A stretch of 64,000 nt of DNA from JAGXQV01 sp964451375. Its GTDB lineage: Bacteria; Pseudomonadota; Gammaproteobacteria; Burkholderiales; Sulfuricellaceae. Below are positions 1 to 9,686 of this stretch, in pieces (within the stretch, counting starts at the first letter, position 1; every line of letters begins with the position of its first letter). The stretch lies in the NCBI GenBank assembly GCA_964451375.1, contig CAYVIN010000001.1, forward strand, positions 62,001 through 126,000, in the 5' to 3' direction. The notes under the pieces were generated by a model. That model ran no database searches, had not been told where the DNA came from, and saw only the letters and a program-made list of their open reading frames with translations. The translations under genes were made by a program, and so were the position numbers.

Positions 1-1398
1 GTCAACGCCGACGTCTCGAAAGCGGAAACAGCGCTCACCAAGCTCGCCCAATACGCCAAAGATAACGCCGAAGTGGAATTGCGGGTGGCGACCGACAAGG
101 CCCTCTCGTCGGTACAGAATGTCCAGCGCCAGATCACGGCCTTGGCGGATATCGAAACCCAATCGCGTCACCAGGTGCAATCGAATGCAGCAGATGCCCG
201 TGCCGAGATATTGAGCCTGGACGGTATGGCCACCCACAGCACGCACACCGTCCATGTCCGCAAGGTTGAAGAAAACGCCGTCGGCGGGGTCGTGGGCGCT
301 GGAGTGAGCGCGGAGGGATCAATGGGCAGTGCAGCCCGATTCGCCAGTGGCGGCGCGGTGGGCGTCTTTCCGCGCATGACTGCTGGCAAGGTGCCGGGCA
401 GTGGCAACGGCGACACCGTGCCACGTACCCTGGAGGCCGGGGCCTTCGTGATTCGCAAGGCGGCGGTACGTCAGTACGGCGAGGGCCTCATTGCCCGACT
501 GGCGAGCGGGGTACAACGTTTTGCGACGGGCGGTTCGGTGCGTAGTCCAACCGGAAGTGGTGACAGCCAACTCAGTCCTCAGTACTCAACCCTCAGCCCT
601 ATTCTTATTCCGCCCAAGCCAAAGCGTAATCGCGACGTCGTCGAAACATTGAAGATCATCGAACTCGGTTTCCAAGGACTGTCCCAAGCCAACCAGATGG
701 CCGAGATGCGCTGGGGTGCATCGGGCGGACTGAATGACCTGCTGAGGGACTATGCCGAGGAAGCGCAGAATGATCGTGCCATGGCAGAACGTATGCTTCC
801 CCTGCGTCAACTCACCACCAGCGAGCGGCAGAATCTTGAACGCATCAAGCAGTCCTGGAAAAGCGCCATGAGCCAGATGCTGCTCTTCAACGTTGACCTG
901 GAGCGTGACCTGATCGACTACATGGAGGCGCATCAAGGGGAATTCTACGCACGTGGCGGAATGGCGAAATCCGATACCGTCCCGGCCATGCTGACGCCCG
1001 GCGAGTACGTGATCAAACGCGACGTGGTGGACAAACTGGGGGTGGGCTTCTTCGAAGCCTTGAATGGCTTGAAACTCCCGGCGCAAGCCGCCTGGAACCG
1101 GGTACGCGGTTACGCCAGCGGCGGTATCGTGCAACCGCTGGCGGGCCTGGCCGCTCGCGCCTCGCGCGCCGTCCACGACAACTTCGCCGGACGCGATCTG
1201 ATGACCGTCTTGGCGGAAAGCCTATCCGCCGGCATCAAACCGCCTACGCTTGCCATGGCCAACGATATCCCCGCTCCCAGCAAAACCCTACGCGTCGAAC
1301 TGGCCTCGGGCAACAAAACCGTCACGGCGACGGTGGATGCCCAGGACGAAGCGAAACTGCTCGATTTGCTCAAACAGGCGCAGGCCCGCGCCTTCTGA
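1..1398 (+). CDS. phage tail tape measure protein, C-terminal part
   Basis: The reading frame is open through the left edge, so only the last 465 residues are present. Tape measure proteins set tail length and sit in the tail lumen. The recognisable signal is the Gly-rich C-terminal motif of this family, seen twice: GSGNGDTVPRTLEAGAFVIRK, and later GMAKSDTVPAMLTPGEYVIK, each followed by a helical stretch ending near an AxGG turn. A Ser/Pro/Lys-rich linker lies between them. The following gene starts 3 bases after the stop and the next ones overlap, as in a late tail operon. The family call rests on motif and position; the N-terminal coiled-coil bulk lies outside the window. Confidence 0.75.
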   Translation, partial: VNADVSKAETALTKLAQYAKDNAEVELRVATDKALSSVQNVQRQITALADIETQSRHQVQSNAADARAEILSLDGMATHSTHTVHVRKVEENAVGGVVGAGVSAEGSMGSAARFASGGAVGVFPRMTAGKVPGSGNGDTVPRTLEAGAFVIRKAAVRQYGEGLIARLASGVQRFATGGSVRSPTGSGDSQLSPQYSTLSPILIPPKPKRNRDVVETLKIIELGFQGLSQANQMAEMRWGASGGLNDLLRDYAEEAQNDRAMAERMLPLRQLTTSERQNLERIKQSWKSAMSQMLLFNVDLERDLIDYMEAHQGEFYARGGMAKSDTVPAMLTPGEYVIKRDVVDKLGVGFFEALNGLKLPAQAAWNRVRGYASGGIVQPLAGLAARASRAVHDNFAGRDLMTVLAESLSAGIKPPTLAMANDIPAPSKTLRVELASGNKTVTATVDAQDEAKLLDLLKQAQARAF

Positions 1399-1400
1399 AT

Positions 1401-1796
1401 ATGACTCTTACGAACCTCACCGATGGCACCGTCATCGCGCTGCCCGACGATCTGCTATGGAGCGACGAACACGCCTGGACGCCGGCAGTCGCCCGCGTCG
1501 AATACCTGCTCACCGGCGCCTTGCTGGTGGAATCCGCCGCGCGTAGTGCCGGACGTCCGATTACCCTCAAGGCCGAACCGGATATGGGCTGGGTGACTCG
1601 CGCCACTGTGGACACCTTGTACGCCTGGGCTGCCCAACCCAACCGCAGCTTCCGTCTGACCTTGTTCGACGGGCGCAGCTTCACGGTGGCCTTCCGCCAC
1701 CATGAAACCGCTATCGAGGCCGAACCGGTGCTGGGTTTCCCGGCGCGCTCGGCCTCCGACTGGTACCGCATTACCCTACGACTCATGGAATTGTAA
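1401..1796 (+). CDS. hypothetical phage tail protein, 131 aa
   Basis: A 131-residue protein directly after the tape measure gene. Its stop overlaps the start of the next gene (TAATG). It is a mixed alpha/beta protein without membrane segment or signal peptide. Its position between tape measure and large tail-tip gene suggests a distal-tail or adaptor protein, but I recognise no specific family. The central part has alternating Trp/aromatic positions that look like a beta-rich fold. Confidence 0.6.
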   Translation: MTLTNLTDGTVIALPDDLLWSDEHAWTPAVARVEYLLTGALLVESAARSAGRPITLKAEPDMGWVTRATVDTLYAWAAQPNRSFRLTLFDGRSFTVAFRHHETAIEAEPVLGFPARSASDWYRITLRLMEL

Positions 1797-4700
1797 TGTC
1801 CATACTCTCCAACGACATCAAACTGTTATCCGCCGAGCGCCTGCTCGACACGCCCGACGGCGGGGGACGCATGACCGGCCAGGTGGTGGTGGACGGGCAA
1901 TCCAATAACCTGTTTCCCGACATCTCGGAACTCGACCGCACTTATGGGCGGGTTTCGTTGCGCAAATGCTACCCGGCAGTGCTGACCGATACCACCGACA
2001 GCTATTACGGCGCCCACCTGATTATCGCCGACGGCCCGGATGACCCCAACGTCTCGGTGACGTTGTTCACCACTAAATCTTGGGTGGATCGGCGCGATGC
2101 TGCCAAGGATCGCATCGAGCGCTACCTGGCGCGCGGCCCGAAATGGCCCGGCCAGTTGCTGGAACGCCAACTCACCGGCCAGCGGGCGGTTACCTTGCTG
2201 CTGAGACTATCCGATCCGCTGCCGCGCATCGGCCAGGCCCTGGTATTGGTGCAGGATGAGGCCAAGCCTGGCGAAGTCGAGCAGTACGTGCGTATTACGC
2301 GTATCTCCACGACAGAACGCGAGTTCACCGTGGTGGACAATGCCCAGACCGTCAAATTCAAGGGCATCGTCGCCACCTGCGAAATCTCCGATCCGCTGCG
2401 CCACGACTTCGATGGCCCGCCGCCATCGAGCCGGGATGACTTGGGCGCCAAGGCCATCGCTCGCGATACCGTGGTGGCGAATGCCGCCGTGTATTACGGC
2501 ATTGCCCCGACCGTGGTCGATGCGCGCATCGGCGACTTCAAGGTTCAAGTGCCCAGCCTATTCGGTCAATTGGTACCCTCTGCCCAATCGGAAACCCCGT
2601 TGGTCGATCTCACCGCCGCCGGGCAGATGGCACCGCTGGTGGAGTCCGGCGGCGGAACAGTGAGCTTTGCCAGCGGCACCCGGATTGCCCCCAATTTGAG
2701 CCTGTACCTAGGCAACGGCTGTTTGCCCGGCAGCCTGTCGATCCGCGTATCCGGCACCGAGATTGTCGATGCCGGCGGCGAACTCAAGGCCGGCACCACG
2801 GTGATCGGCACGCTGGACTATGGGCGCGGCATTCTCTCCTTCGTCTCCTCCTGCCCGATCTACGACGGGAGCAAGACGGTGAGCTTCAAACCGGCTGCCG
2901 CCCCCTTGCGGGTCAGCGACACCGCAGCGATTGCCATCACCCAGGAGAATCGCGGTTACGCCTATACCATCACGCTATCTCCGCCGCCCAAGCCGGGCGC
3001 CTTACTGGTGTCCTACCTAGCCCAAGGCAAATGGGTCGATCTGCGCGACCGGGGCGATGGCGCACTGCGCGGTTCAGATACCGCCTTCGGCGCGGGAACG
3101 GTGGATTACGTGAGCGGCTCGGTGATCGTCACCACCGGCGCGCTACCGGACGCCAATACCGAAATGCTCTTCGCCTGGGGAACAGCGGCCAGTTACTTTA
3201 ACCGGGTGGCGACAATGGTTCCCGCTCCGGCCATCCGTTATACCGTCGCCCATCCCGGCATCGTACCGGGAACCCTGGCGCTCTCCTGGACGGATGGCAT
3301 CACCAATCGCCAGGCTACCGACAACGGGCATGGCAGCATTACCGGCGATGCGCTCGGCAGCGTCCGCTATGCCCAGGGCGAACTGGTCTTCACCCCCACC
3401 CAGCTTCCTGCCGGAGGCGCCGAGTATCGTCTGACCTACCAATACGGCCCACCGCTGGAAGCGAGCTACAGCCACCCGATCCGCAATCACGACGGCACTG
3501 TCACGGTACGTCTGCCGCAGGCTGACTTGCTGCCCGGTTCCGTTGAGCTCGAATACAACCTGCTGGTGCAGGATTACGTGGCAGTTATTTCCACCAGCAC
3601 ACTCTGGGATCCGCCGCCGCAACGCCCTCGCGACCCGACCATGATCGTGCGCGATGTGCCGGGGAGTTTAGCCGGCATCGGCGTCTTCAACGGCGAGGTG
3701 ACGGGTACGGTGGATTACGCTGCCGGCGAGATCACCTTCAACCCGGAAGTCACGGTCAGCGTCCCGCGCCCGGTCTACGCCAAGAAGCAAATCGGCGAAT
3801 CGCGTCAGGCGGTCGGTATCGGCGGGGTGCTGGTCACCAAGACCTGGCGTTTGCTCTTTGACCATTGGGAGTACATTCCCGCCGGGGCCAACATGCCCTA
3901 TGACGAGACCGGCTACGTCAAGGTGCGCTACCGGGTGAATGACACCGCTACCTCGGCGGTGGAAACGATCACCTCGCCAACACTTGAGCTTGATCTCACC
4001 GACCGCTATAGCGAACGGATCGTACCGGGCAGCGTGCGCTTTACCTTGGGCGGCAAGACCTATCTTGACCGCCAGGGCAGCCTGGTCACCGACATCGACG
4101 TGGCAAGTGGGGCGGGCACTCTGGCCGGCAGCCTGGATTACGCCTCCGGCAAGGCGCGTCTGAGCGTATGGCAACCCGGTGCCAACAACAGCCTCGCCGT
4201 CCAATCGCTGCTCACCGAACTGGGCGGGCAGCCGGTGGATGAAGCGACCTTCCGCGTCCCGGCGGCACCGATACGTCCGGGCAGCGTGCAAATCCGCGCG
4301 GTAGGCTTGGCGGGAGGGCAGATCAATGCCAGTGCCAATGCTGACGGCACGATTGCCATGAGTAGTATGTCAGGACTCGTGGATTACCAGACCGGCATCG
4401 TGCGGGTGCGCTTCGGGCGCTGGGTAAACAGCACTGGCAATGAAGCGCAGCCGTGGTTCGATCCCGCTGCTGTCATCGACGGCAAGGTCTTTCAACCCTT
4501 GCCGGTGTATGCCGACACCATTCGTTTCAACGCGGTGGCCTACAGTTATCTGCCGTTATCCAGTGACGTGCTGGGCCTCGACCCGGTACGTTTGCCGATG
4601 GACGGCAAAGTGCCGATCTACCGTCCCGGCGACGTGGCGGTGGTGCATCACACCCAGAAGACGCCGTTCCCCAATCCGGCGAGCGGTGGTTATACGCTGA

Positions 4701-5428
4701 ATGTTGGACGAGTACGTCTCTCCAGTCTGCGAGTGCTGGATGCCGACGGCAAAGTGTTCCCGGCAGATCGCTATCTTGCCGATTTCGACAATGGCACGGT
4801 GACGCTCAACAGTCCTTTGAATCTCGCCGGTTACCGCGAACCGCTCTACACCGAACACCGGATTGAGGATATGGGACTGATCTCGGATACCCAGATCAAC
4901 GGCGTATTGACCTTGACGCGACCCTTGACCCACGACTTCCCGGCGAACCAATCCAAAGTTTCCTCCGCCCTGATCATCGGCGACCTGCAAGCGCGTGCCC
5001 ATACCTTATTTGCCCAGCAGACCTGGACAGGCGAGTGGTCGGACAACCGTATCGGGGCGAATACCATCGCCCAGTACAACGCCACCGTCTATCCGATTGA
5101 AGTCAGCAACCGGGGCGCGATTGAAGAGCGCTGGGCATTGATCTTTGAGAGCGCTACCCAGTTTGCGGTGGTGGGGGAGTCGGTAGGGCGCATTGCGGTG
5201 GGCAATACCACTTCGGACATCGCACCGGCCAATCCGGAAACCCATGCGCCCTACTTCCGCCTGACGGCGCTCGGCTGGGGTTCGGGGTGGGCGGCGGGCA
5301 ACGTACTGCGCTTTGCCACCGCCGCCGCCAACTTCCCGGTGTGGGTAGCGAGAACCGTGTTACAGGGCGCGGCGAGCCGCGACAGCGATCAATTTTGCAT
5401 GCAGATACGAGGAGATATCGACCGATGA
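1796..5428 (+). CDS. large repetitive phage tail/baseplate protein, 1210 aa
   Basis: A 1210-residue beta-rich protein, the largest of the tail-tip cluster. A short signature of the form G(T/S)(V/L)DYxxGxxxF recurs at least six times (around 2809, 3098, 3356, 3700, 4127 and 4373), spaced roughly 80 to 145 residues apart. This points to serial beta-sandwich modules, as in tail-tip or fibre-associated proteins. No signal peptide or membrane segment is visible. The start overlaps the previous stop and the stop overlaps the next start (ATGA), so translation is coupled along the cluster. Host-surface contact or baseplate scaffolding is inferred from size, repeats and position. Confidence 0.65.
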   Translation: MSILSNDIKLLSAERLLDTPDGGGRMTGQVVVDGQSNNLFPDISELDRTYGRVSLRKCYPAVLTDTTDSYYGAHLIIADGPDDPNVSVTLFTTKSWVDRRDAAKDRIERYLARGPKWPGQLLERQLTGQRAVTLLLRLSDPLPRIGQALVLVQDEAKPGEVEQYVRITRISTTEREFTVVDNAQTVKFKGIVATCEISDPLRHDFDGPPPSSRDDLGAKAIARDTVVANAAVYYGIAPTVVDARIGDFKVQVPSLFGQLVPSAQSETPLVDLTAAGQMAPLVESGGGTVSFASGTRIAPNLSLYLGNGCLPGSLSIRVSGTEIVDAGGELKAGTTVIGTLDYGRGILSFVSSCPIYDGSKTVSFKPAAAPLRVSDTAAIAITQENRGYAYTITLSPPPKPGALLVSYLAQGKWVDLRDRGDGALRGSDTAFGAGTVDYVSGSVIVTTGALPDANTEMLFAWGTAASYFNRVATMVPAPAIRYTVAHPGIVPGTLALSWTDGITNRQATDNGHGSITGDALGSVRYAQGELVFTPTQLPAGGAEYRLTYQYGPPLEASYSHPIRNHDGTVTVRLPQADLLPGSVELEYNLLVQDYVAVISTSTLWDPPPQRPRDPTMIVRDVPGSLAGIGVFNGEVTGTVDYAAGEITFNPEVTVSVPRPVYAKKQIGESRQAVGIGGVLVTKTWRLLFDHWEYIPAGANMPYDETGYVKVRYRVNDTATSAVETITSPTLELDLTDRYSERIVPGSVRFTLGGKTYLDRQGSLVTDIDVASGAGTLAGSLDYASGKARLSVWQPGANNSLAVQSLLTELGGQPVDEATFRVPAAPIRPGSVQIRAVGLAGGQINASANADGTIAMSSMSGLVDYQTGIVRVRFGRWVNSTGNEAQPWFDPAAVIDGKVFQPLPVYADTIRFNAVAYSYLPLSSDVLGLDPVRLPMDGKVPIYRPGDVAVVHHTQKTPFPNPASGGYTLNVGRVRLSSLRVLDADGKVFPADRYLADFDNGTVTLNSPLNLAGYREPLYTEHRIEDMGLISDTQINGVLTLTRPLTHDFPANQSKVSSALIIGDLQARAHTLFAQQTWTGEWSDNRIGANTIAQYNATVYPIEVSNRGAIEERWALIFESATQFAVVGESVGRIAVGNTTSDIAPANPETHAPYFRLTALGWGSGWAAGNVLRFATAAANFPVWVARTVLQGAASRDSDQFCMQIRGDIDR

Positions 5429-6522
5429 GTTACCCCGTCAAATGGTACGACAGCAGCCAGATTGGATCACCCACCCTGGCCGGTAGCGCCGGCAGCCTGA
5501 TTGCCTTGTTGGATGCCTGCTTGGTGAATGGCTTTAACCTGCGCAGCATCGAGCAAATCACCTTCGCGGCTTTGGTGGCGACCGCCAAGGTGTCGGCGGG
5601 GCACGGCTACCGCGAGGGCGACATTCTGCTGATCCAAGGTGCCGACGATCCCCTCTTCAACGGCGAACATAAAATTCGCAACGTCACCGCCACGACGTTC
5701 GATTATGACCTGGCCAGCATCCCAAGCCGCAATCCCGCCGGCACGCTCACCGCCAAGATTGCTTCCCTCGCCTGGGAGAAAACCTACACCGCCACCAACC
5801 TCGCCGCCTATCGCGCCAGCGATCCGGCAGCGACTCGTTTGTTCCTGCGGGTGGACGACACAGCAGCGCGTTACGCCATCGTAACCGGATATGAAACCAT
5901 GACCGATGCCTCTACTGGCAGTGGCCGGTTCCCGCTCTCCGGCGACATTTATTGGGAGAAATCCAATTCCGCCGACACCACCATCCGCAAATGGACGCTG
6001 GTCGGAGACGGGCGGGCGTTTTACCTGTTCGCCGCATTCCATAACGGCTATAGCAGCGGCTATGCGGGGTATTTCTTCGGTGACATTAATTCCTACAAGG
6101 CGGGAGATGCCTATCACTGCGGGCTGCTCGGGAATTATAGCCAGCCGTCGAGTTTCCCTGGCCACTACAACTACTTCAACTACTTCTCGCAGAACAACGC
6201 CAAGGTGCTGGCGCGCAGCTTCAACCAGATCGGCGGGGCGGTGGCGTTCACCCAGTTGTCGTTGAGCCTGACCGTGAACTATCCCTCTCCGGTCGATAAC
6301 GGCCTGCTGCTCGCGCCGATCTACGTCATCGAGAACAATGTAATGCGCGGGGACATGCCCGGTCTGTTATCGCCGCTGCACCCTGGAAGCACGATGCCGG
6401 ATCATGGGGCGATCATCAACGATATCCCCGACTATCCAGGGCGGGACTTCCTAATTGCCGTGGCGATGACATCCACCACCTACTCGCGCATTGTTGTCGA
6501 TCTCACCGGGCCGTGGCGCTGA
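5425..6522 (+). CDS. phage tail-tip protein, 365 aa
   Basis: The chosen start (ATG at 5425) overlaps the previous stop as ATGA, giving MSYPVKWYDSS and 365 residues. A longer reading upstream would overlap the previous gene heavily and was rejected. The N-terminal third (LIALLDACLVNGF, then a beta-rich domain) resembles small adaptor domains found in tail-tip proteins of siphoviruses infecting proteobacteria. The rest is aromatic- and Gly-rich. No enzyme motif is visible. Overlap with both neighbours places it in the same tail operon. Confidence 0.65.
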   Translation: MSYPVKWYDSSQIGSPTLAGSAGSLIALLDACLVNGFNLRSIEQITFAALVATAKVSAGHGYREGDILLIQGADDPLFNGEHKIRNVTATTFDYDLASIPSRNPAGTLTAKIASLAWEKTYTATNLAAYRASDPAATRLFLRVDDTAARYAIVTGYETMTDASTGSGRFPLSGDIYWEKSNSADTTIRKWTLVGDGRAFYLFAAFHNGYSSGYAGYFFGDINSYKAGDAYHCGLLGNYSQPSSFPGHYNYFNYFSQNNAKVLARSFNQIGGAVAFTQLSLSLTVNYPSPVDNGLLLAPIYVIENNVMRGDMPGLLSPLHPGSTMPDHGAIINDIPDYPGRDFLIAVAMTSTTYSRIVVDLTGPWR

Positions 6523-6875
6523 TGATTCCCAAGCGTATCCTGGGCCGAGTTGCACGGATGACCAGCGCACCGCTGGTGGGCGCTCCACGCGGTGGACGAC
6601 AACTGGGCAGAACGGTACGGCGTGACGTGGTTGATGGCGGACATGGGCGGATCGTCGGCACAGTCAGTGTTGAAGGCCAGCCGGCCAGCCGCTGTGTGCG
6701 GCTCTTCGATGCGCGCTCGGGGCGCTTGCTGCGCCAGACCTGGAGTAAGGGAGATGGGCATTACCAATTCCTCTATATCGATCCCACCCGCGAATACTTC
6801 ATTCTGGCGCACGACTATATAAAACAGTTCAACGCGGTGGCAGCGGATGACGTGAAACCCGAGGTCATGCCGTGA
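6522..6875 (+). CDS. small phage protein with carboxypeptidase-regulatory-like fold
   Basis: Starting at the ATG that overlaps the previous stop (TGATG), the product has 117 residues. After a basic N-terminus the pattern GRIVGTVSVEGQPASRCVRL, followed by FDARSGRLLRQTWSKGDGHY and a later aromatic strand, is typical of carboxypeptidase-regulatory-like or transthyretin-like beta sandwiches found in phage structural proteins. It is probably a structural accessory at the tail tip. Function is inferred from fold pattern only. Confidence 0.6.
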   Translation: MIPKRILGRVARMTSAPLVGAPRGGRQLGRTVRRDVVDGGHGRIVGTVSVEGQPASRCVRLFDARSGRLLRQTWSKGDGHYQFLYIDPTREYFILAHDYIKQFNAVAADDVKPEVMP

Positions 6876-7267
6876 TCACTCTGGCCCCGGGCATCCGTAC
6901 TGCACGCTTGGCGGTGATCAGTAATGCGCTGGATGCGGCAGTCAGTGGCGGCGTCATCCAGATATACACGGAACCGCGCCCAGCGGAAGACGCCTTGGCC
7001 GATCAAGTATTGTTGGCTGAGATTCGCCTGCCGAAGCCCTGTGTGCTGGAAATTGCCGATGGCGTGCTGAGCTTCGCCCAACTGGGCGAGACGCTTTGTG
7101 TCCGTTCTGGTACGGCGGCTTGGGCGCGCCTCGCTGATGGCAATGGTAAGCAGGTTGCCGACCTGGACGTCGGATTGCCGGGGAGCGGGGCAGACGTGGA
7201 GCTCTCTGGTCTGAACCTGCTGGCCGGGGGGACGGTTACGGTGAATCTGGCGGAATTGCGCGAATGA
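6872..7267 (+). CDS. hypothetical phage tail protein, 131 aa
   Basis: GTG start overlapping the previous stop, product MITLAPGIRTARLAVISNAL and onward, 131 residues. The C-terminal half ends in a short beta-rich stretch with LPGSGADVELSGLNLLAGGT, a pattern common in small phage tail proteins next to tail-tip genes. No catalytic motif, signal peptide or membrane segment is seen. The overlap and shared base composition indicate membership of the tail operon; the exact role is unknown. Confidence 0.6.
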   Translation: MITLAPGIRTARLAVISNALDAAVSGGVIQIYTEPRPAEDALADQVLLAEIRLPKPCVLEIADGVLSFAQLGETLCVRSGTAAWARLADGNGKQVADLDVGLPGSGADVELSGLNLLAGGTVTVNLAELRE

Positions 7268-7273
7268 GGATGG

Positions 7274-9094
7274 ATGCCGAACGATCTCGACTTCCGTGGT
7301 GCATGGAAATCGCCTATGGGTGGCGCCGTGGCGCTCGACTTCGGCAACCGGGGCAGTACAACCGCCCAGGCGGTCACCGCCAAGCTCTCGGCAACGCTAT
7401 CCCCACCTACCTGCAAAATTGCTCTTGGCTACGCCCATCGCGTCAGTCGCCATCTGGAAGGCAACGGCCAATTCGGCTGGCATGTCGCACAGCCGGCCAA
7501 ATCGGCCACACGAGATGGCTGGAGCGACACGGTACACCAGCGTGTTTCTGGCGCATTGAATTGGAGCAAAAGCTACCGACTCGTTGAGCAGATGGCATTG
7601 CCGGTTGCCGATCTACGCCGGGCACGCGAGACGGGCAGGCTGGTCTGGGAGGGCGCGTTTCTGCTTGATGCCATCGTGGGCGAGGGTTTTGAGTCGCTGG
7701 TGCGGCACCGCCAGTCATCCCTCGATGCTTGGCAACCTGCCCTGCAAGTATCAACGGTTGTCGCCGAGTCTTTCGTCTGGCTGATTCCGTTGCCGGTGAA
7801 GCGGGGTTTGGGGTGGGGGAAAAGCATTCCCGTTCCTGTCCAACGCTGCTTTGATTTTGCGCCAGGGCAGTCTTGCTCCACCTCCCAAAAACTGCCCTGG
7901 ACAGCCGGGTGCCAGCCCTTACCCGGTGAGTCTGTGTGGATTGATCCGCCGGTTCCGCCATTGCCGGTGGATCGCGCCGGCCCGATAGCGCTGGATTTGC
8001 GCTGTCCGTTGCTCGGGGAGCGTCTGCAACTGCGTTTTGCCCGGCATCCCTGTCCGGGGCGAGCCTATGCCATTCCTGTTCTTAAGGTCTATTTCGTGAG
8101 CCATTCCGTTGAGGTCGTGCGGTTGCCGGGGCGTGAGCCGATTCCCCTGAAAAGTATTCAACTCGCCATTGATGTCGATTCGTGGGCGTGGGGTTTTAGC
8201 GCTTCCTTGCCGGGCACGGCATTGGAACTGATCGAGCCGACTGCCCTGGGGCCGGTGGAAATCGAGATCACGATCAATGGCGTGACTTGGGTGATGCTGG
8301 TGGAAGGCTATGACATCCACCGCGAGTTCGGCTCCACCCAATTATCGGTGCGGGGCCGTTCGACGGCGGCATGGCTGGCAGAACCCTATGCGCCCAAGCG
8401 TTCGTTTGCGCCGACGGTTCCATTTACGGCTCGGCAGTTGGCTGAGAATGAATTGACCCGGCCCGGGCTGATGACGGGGTTTCCCCTTGATTGGCGTCTG
8501 ACCGATTGGCTGGTGCCCGCCGGGGCGGTGAGTTTCGAGGAGCTGAGTCCGATGGCGGTGATCAACCGTATTGCGCAGAGTGCGGGCGGTTTCGTGAATG
8601 CCCATCCGCATCTCAAGCAACTCGCGGTTCAGCCGCGTTATCCCGAAGCGCCGTGGCGCTGGGCGAGCCTGACGCCCGACGTTTTGCTCCCCGTCGATGT
8701 CGTCAAAACTCTCAACCTGCGTTGGCAGGAGAAACCCGCTTACAACGCGGTGACGGTGTGCGGCGAGCGTGAGGGGATTATCGCCCAAGTGAGGCGAGCC
8801 GGTACGGCGGGCGATATGCCGGCCACCATGGTGGTGGACAGTCTGATCACCCATGCCGACGCCGCCCGTTCGCGGGGAATTTCGATTCTCTCGGACACCG
8901 GCAAGCAGGCGCTGGTGACGCTGGAATTGCCGATGCTGCCTGAGTTGGGGCTGTTGAATCCTGGGTTGATGCTGGAAATTGGTGCCGGCAGCACTGCCTG
9001 GCGCGGTCTGGTGCGCTCGACACAGGTGTCGGCGCAGTGGAACGAATCCTTGAGCGTGCGCCAGAGCATCGAACTCGAACGCCATTTCTTGTAG
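7274..9094 (+). CDS. phage tail hub/baseplate protein, 606 aa
   Basis: A 606-residue protein whose start at 7274 has a GAGGATGG ribosome-binding site just upstream. The middle (IEITINGVTWVMLVEGYDI then SVRGRSTAAWLAEPYAPKRS) reads like tail hub or baseplate proteins, with ring-forming beta domains followed by the extended Ala/Pro segment seen in these families. A run of short hydrophobic strands with no transmembrane segment suggests a virion protein. It follows the tail-tip group and precedes small lysis genes, the usual order in lambdoid-like late regions. Assignment to hub rather than another baseplate part is tentative. Confidence 0.55.
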   Translation: MPNDLDFRGAWKSPMGGAVALDFGNRGSTTAQAVTAKLSATLSPPTCKIALGYAHRVSRHLEGNGQFGWHVAQPAKSATRDGWSDTVHQRVSGALNWSKSYRLVEQMALPVADLRRARETGRLVWEGAFLLDAIVGEGFESLVRHRQSSLDAWQPALQVSTVVAESFVWLIPLPVKRGLGWGKSIPVPVQRCFDFAPGQSCSTSQKLPWTAGCQPLPGESVWIDPPVPPLPVDRAGPIALDLRCPLLGERLQLRFARHPCPGRAYAIPVLKVYFVSHSVEVVRLPGREPIPLKSIQLAIDVDSWAWGFSASLPGTALELIEPTALGPVEIEITINGVTWVMLVEGYDIHREFGSTQLSVRGRSTAAWLAEPYAPKRSFAPTVPFTARQLAENELTRPGLMTGFPLDWRLTDWLVPAGAVSFEELSPMAVINRIAQSAGGFVNAHPHLKQLAVQPRYPEAPWRWASLTPDVLLPVDVVKTLNLRWQEKPAYNAVTVCGEREGIIAQVRRAGTAGDMPATMVVDSLITHADAARSRGISILSDTGKQALVTLELPMLPELGLLNPGLMLEIGAGSTAWRGLVRSTQVSAQWNESLSVRQSIELERHFL

Positions 9095-9103
9095 GAAATT
9101 CCC

Positions 9104-9328
9104 ATGCCCAATCCGTGGCGGCTGTTCTCAGACTTGTTGCCGAATACGCCGCGCCTGATCGGCACGGTGGCGGTTGTCCATAGTGATGGCACGGTCACGC
9201 TGACCTTGCTTGATGGCGGGACGCTGCGCGTTCGCGGCATTGCCGGCGTTGGACAGCGCATCTTCGTGCGCGACGGAAAGATTGAGGGTGAAGCGCCCGA
9301 TCTGCCGGAAGCTCATATCGAAATATGA
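9104..9328 (+). CDS. small beta-rich phage protein, 74 aa
   Basis: A 74-residue protein starting 9 bases after the previous stop. The sequence has a valine-rich strand, a DGTVTLTLLDGGTLRVRG hairpin and a final VGQRIFVRDGKIEG hairpin, a pattern of an OB- or SH3-like mini barrel. Small proteins of this type follow baseplate genes in several prophages. It is likely a baseplate or tail accessory, with no enzymatic motif. Confidence 0.6.
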   Translation: MPNPWRLFSDLLPNTPRLIGTVAVVHSDGTVTLTLLDGGTLRVRGIAGVGQRIFVRDGKIEGEAPDLPEAHIEI

Positions 9329-9430
9329 AACCCAGTCCCGAATTCGGCAAATCCTGGTTCTTCCCAGAGCAAGGCTTGCCAACCCCATGCCGGAGGGGGA
9401 TGTCTCCGGCACTTCATGAAAGGAAATCTC

Positions 9431-9586
9431 ATGCCTACTTCCACCAGCAGTACCGCTAACGCAGCATTCGGCCAGGCCACTCAAGTCATCCAGGTGATGA
9501 TGGCGCAGATGGTCGCCTATTTGCAGGCCAATCCCGCCGTGGTTCAGCAGTTGCAGCAGGAAATGCAAGCGCAGAAGACCGCGTAA
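9431..9586 (+). CDS. short Gln/Ala-rich phage peptide, 51 aa
   Basis: A 51-codon gene with a clear AGGAAA ribosome-binding site 7 bases upstream of its ATG. After a Ser/Thr/Ala-rich start the protein is one amphipathic helix rich in Gln, Met and Ala (VIQVMMAQMVAYLQANPAVV region). It lies between the tail genes and the lysis genes and shares their codon use. I do not recognise a family. The strong start signal and conserved composition make it a plausible real gene. Confidence 0.5.
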   Translation: MPTSTSSTANAAFGQATQVIQVMMAQMVAYLQANPAVVQQLQQEMQAQKTA

Positions 9587-9640
9587 TCGTGTGAAAGCGG
9601 GGAATTGGGCGTAAGTCCGGTTCCTCTTTTTTGTGATATC

Positions 9641-9670
9641 CGACCCGCCCGCGAGGCGGGTCGTTGTTTT
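9641..9670 (+). terminator. rho-independent terminator-like hairpin
   Basis: A 9-bp GC stem (CGACCCGCC pairing with GGCGGGTCG, loop CGCGA) is followed by TTGTTTT. It separates the tail genes from the lysis module, whose first ATG comes 17 bases later. The U-tract is interrupted, so read-through into the lysis genes is possible. Confidence 0.6.
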
Positions 9671-9686
9671 ATGGAGAAACGACATC

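Noticed and set aside
9633..9686. Upstream extension of the 95-aa phage membrane protein
   Set aside because: The extension runs through a terminator-like hairpin and has no ribosome-binding site; the ATG at 9687 does.
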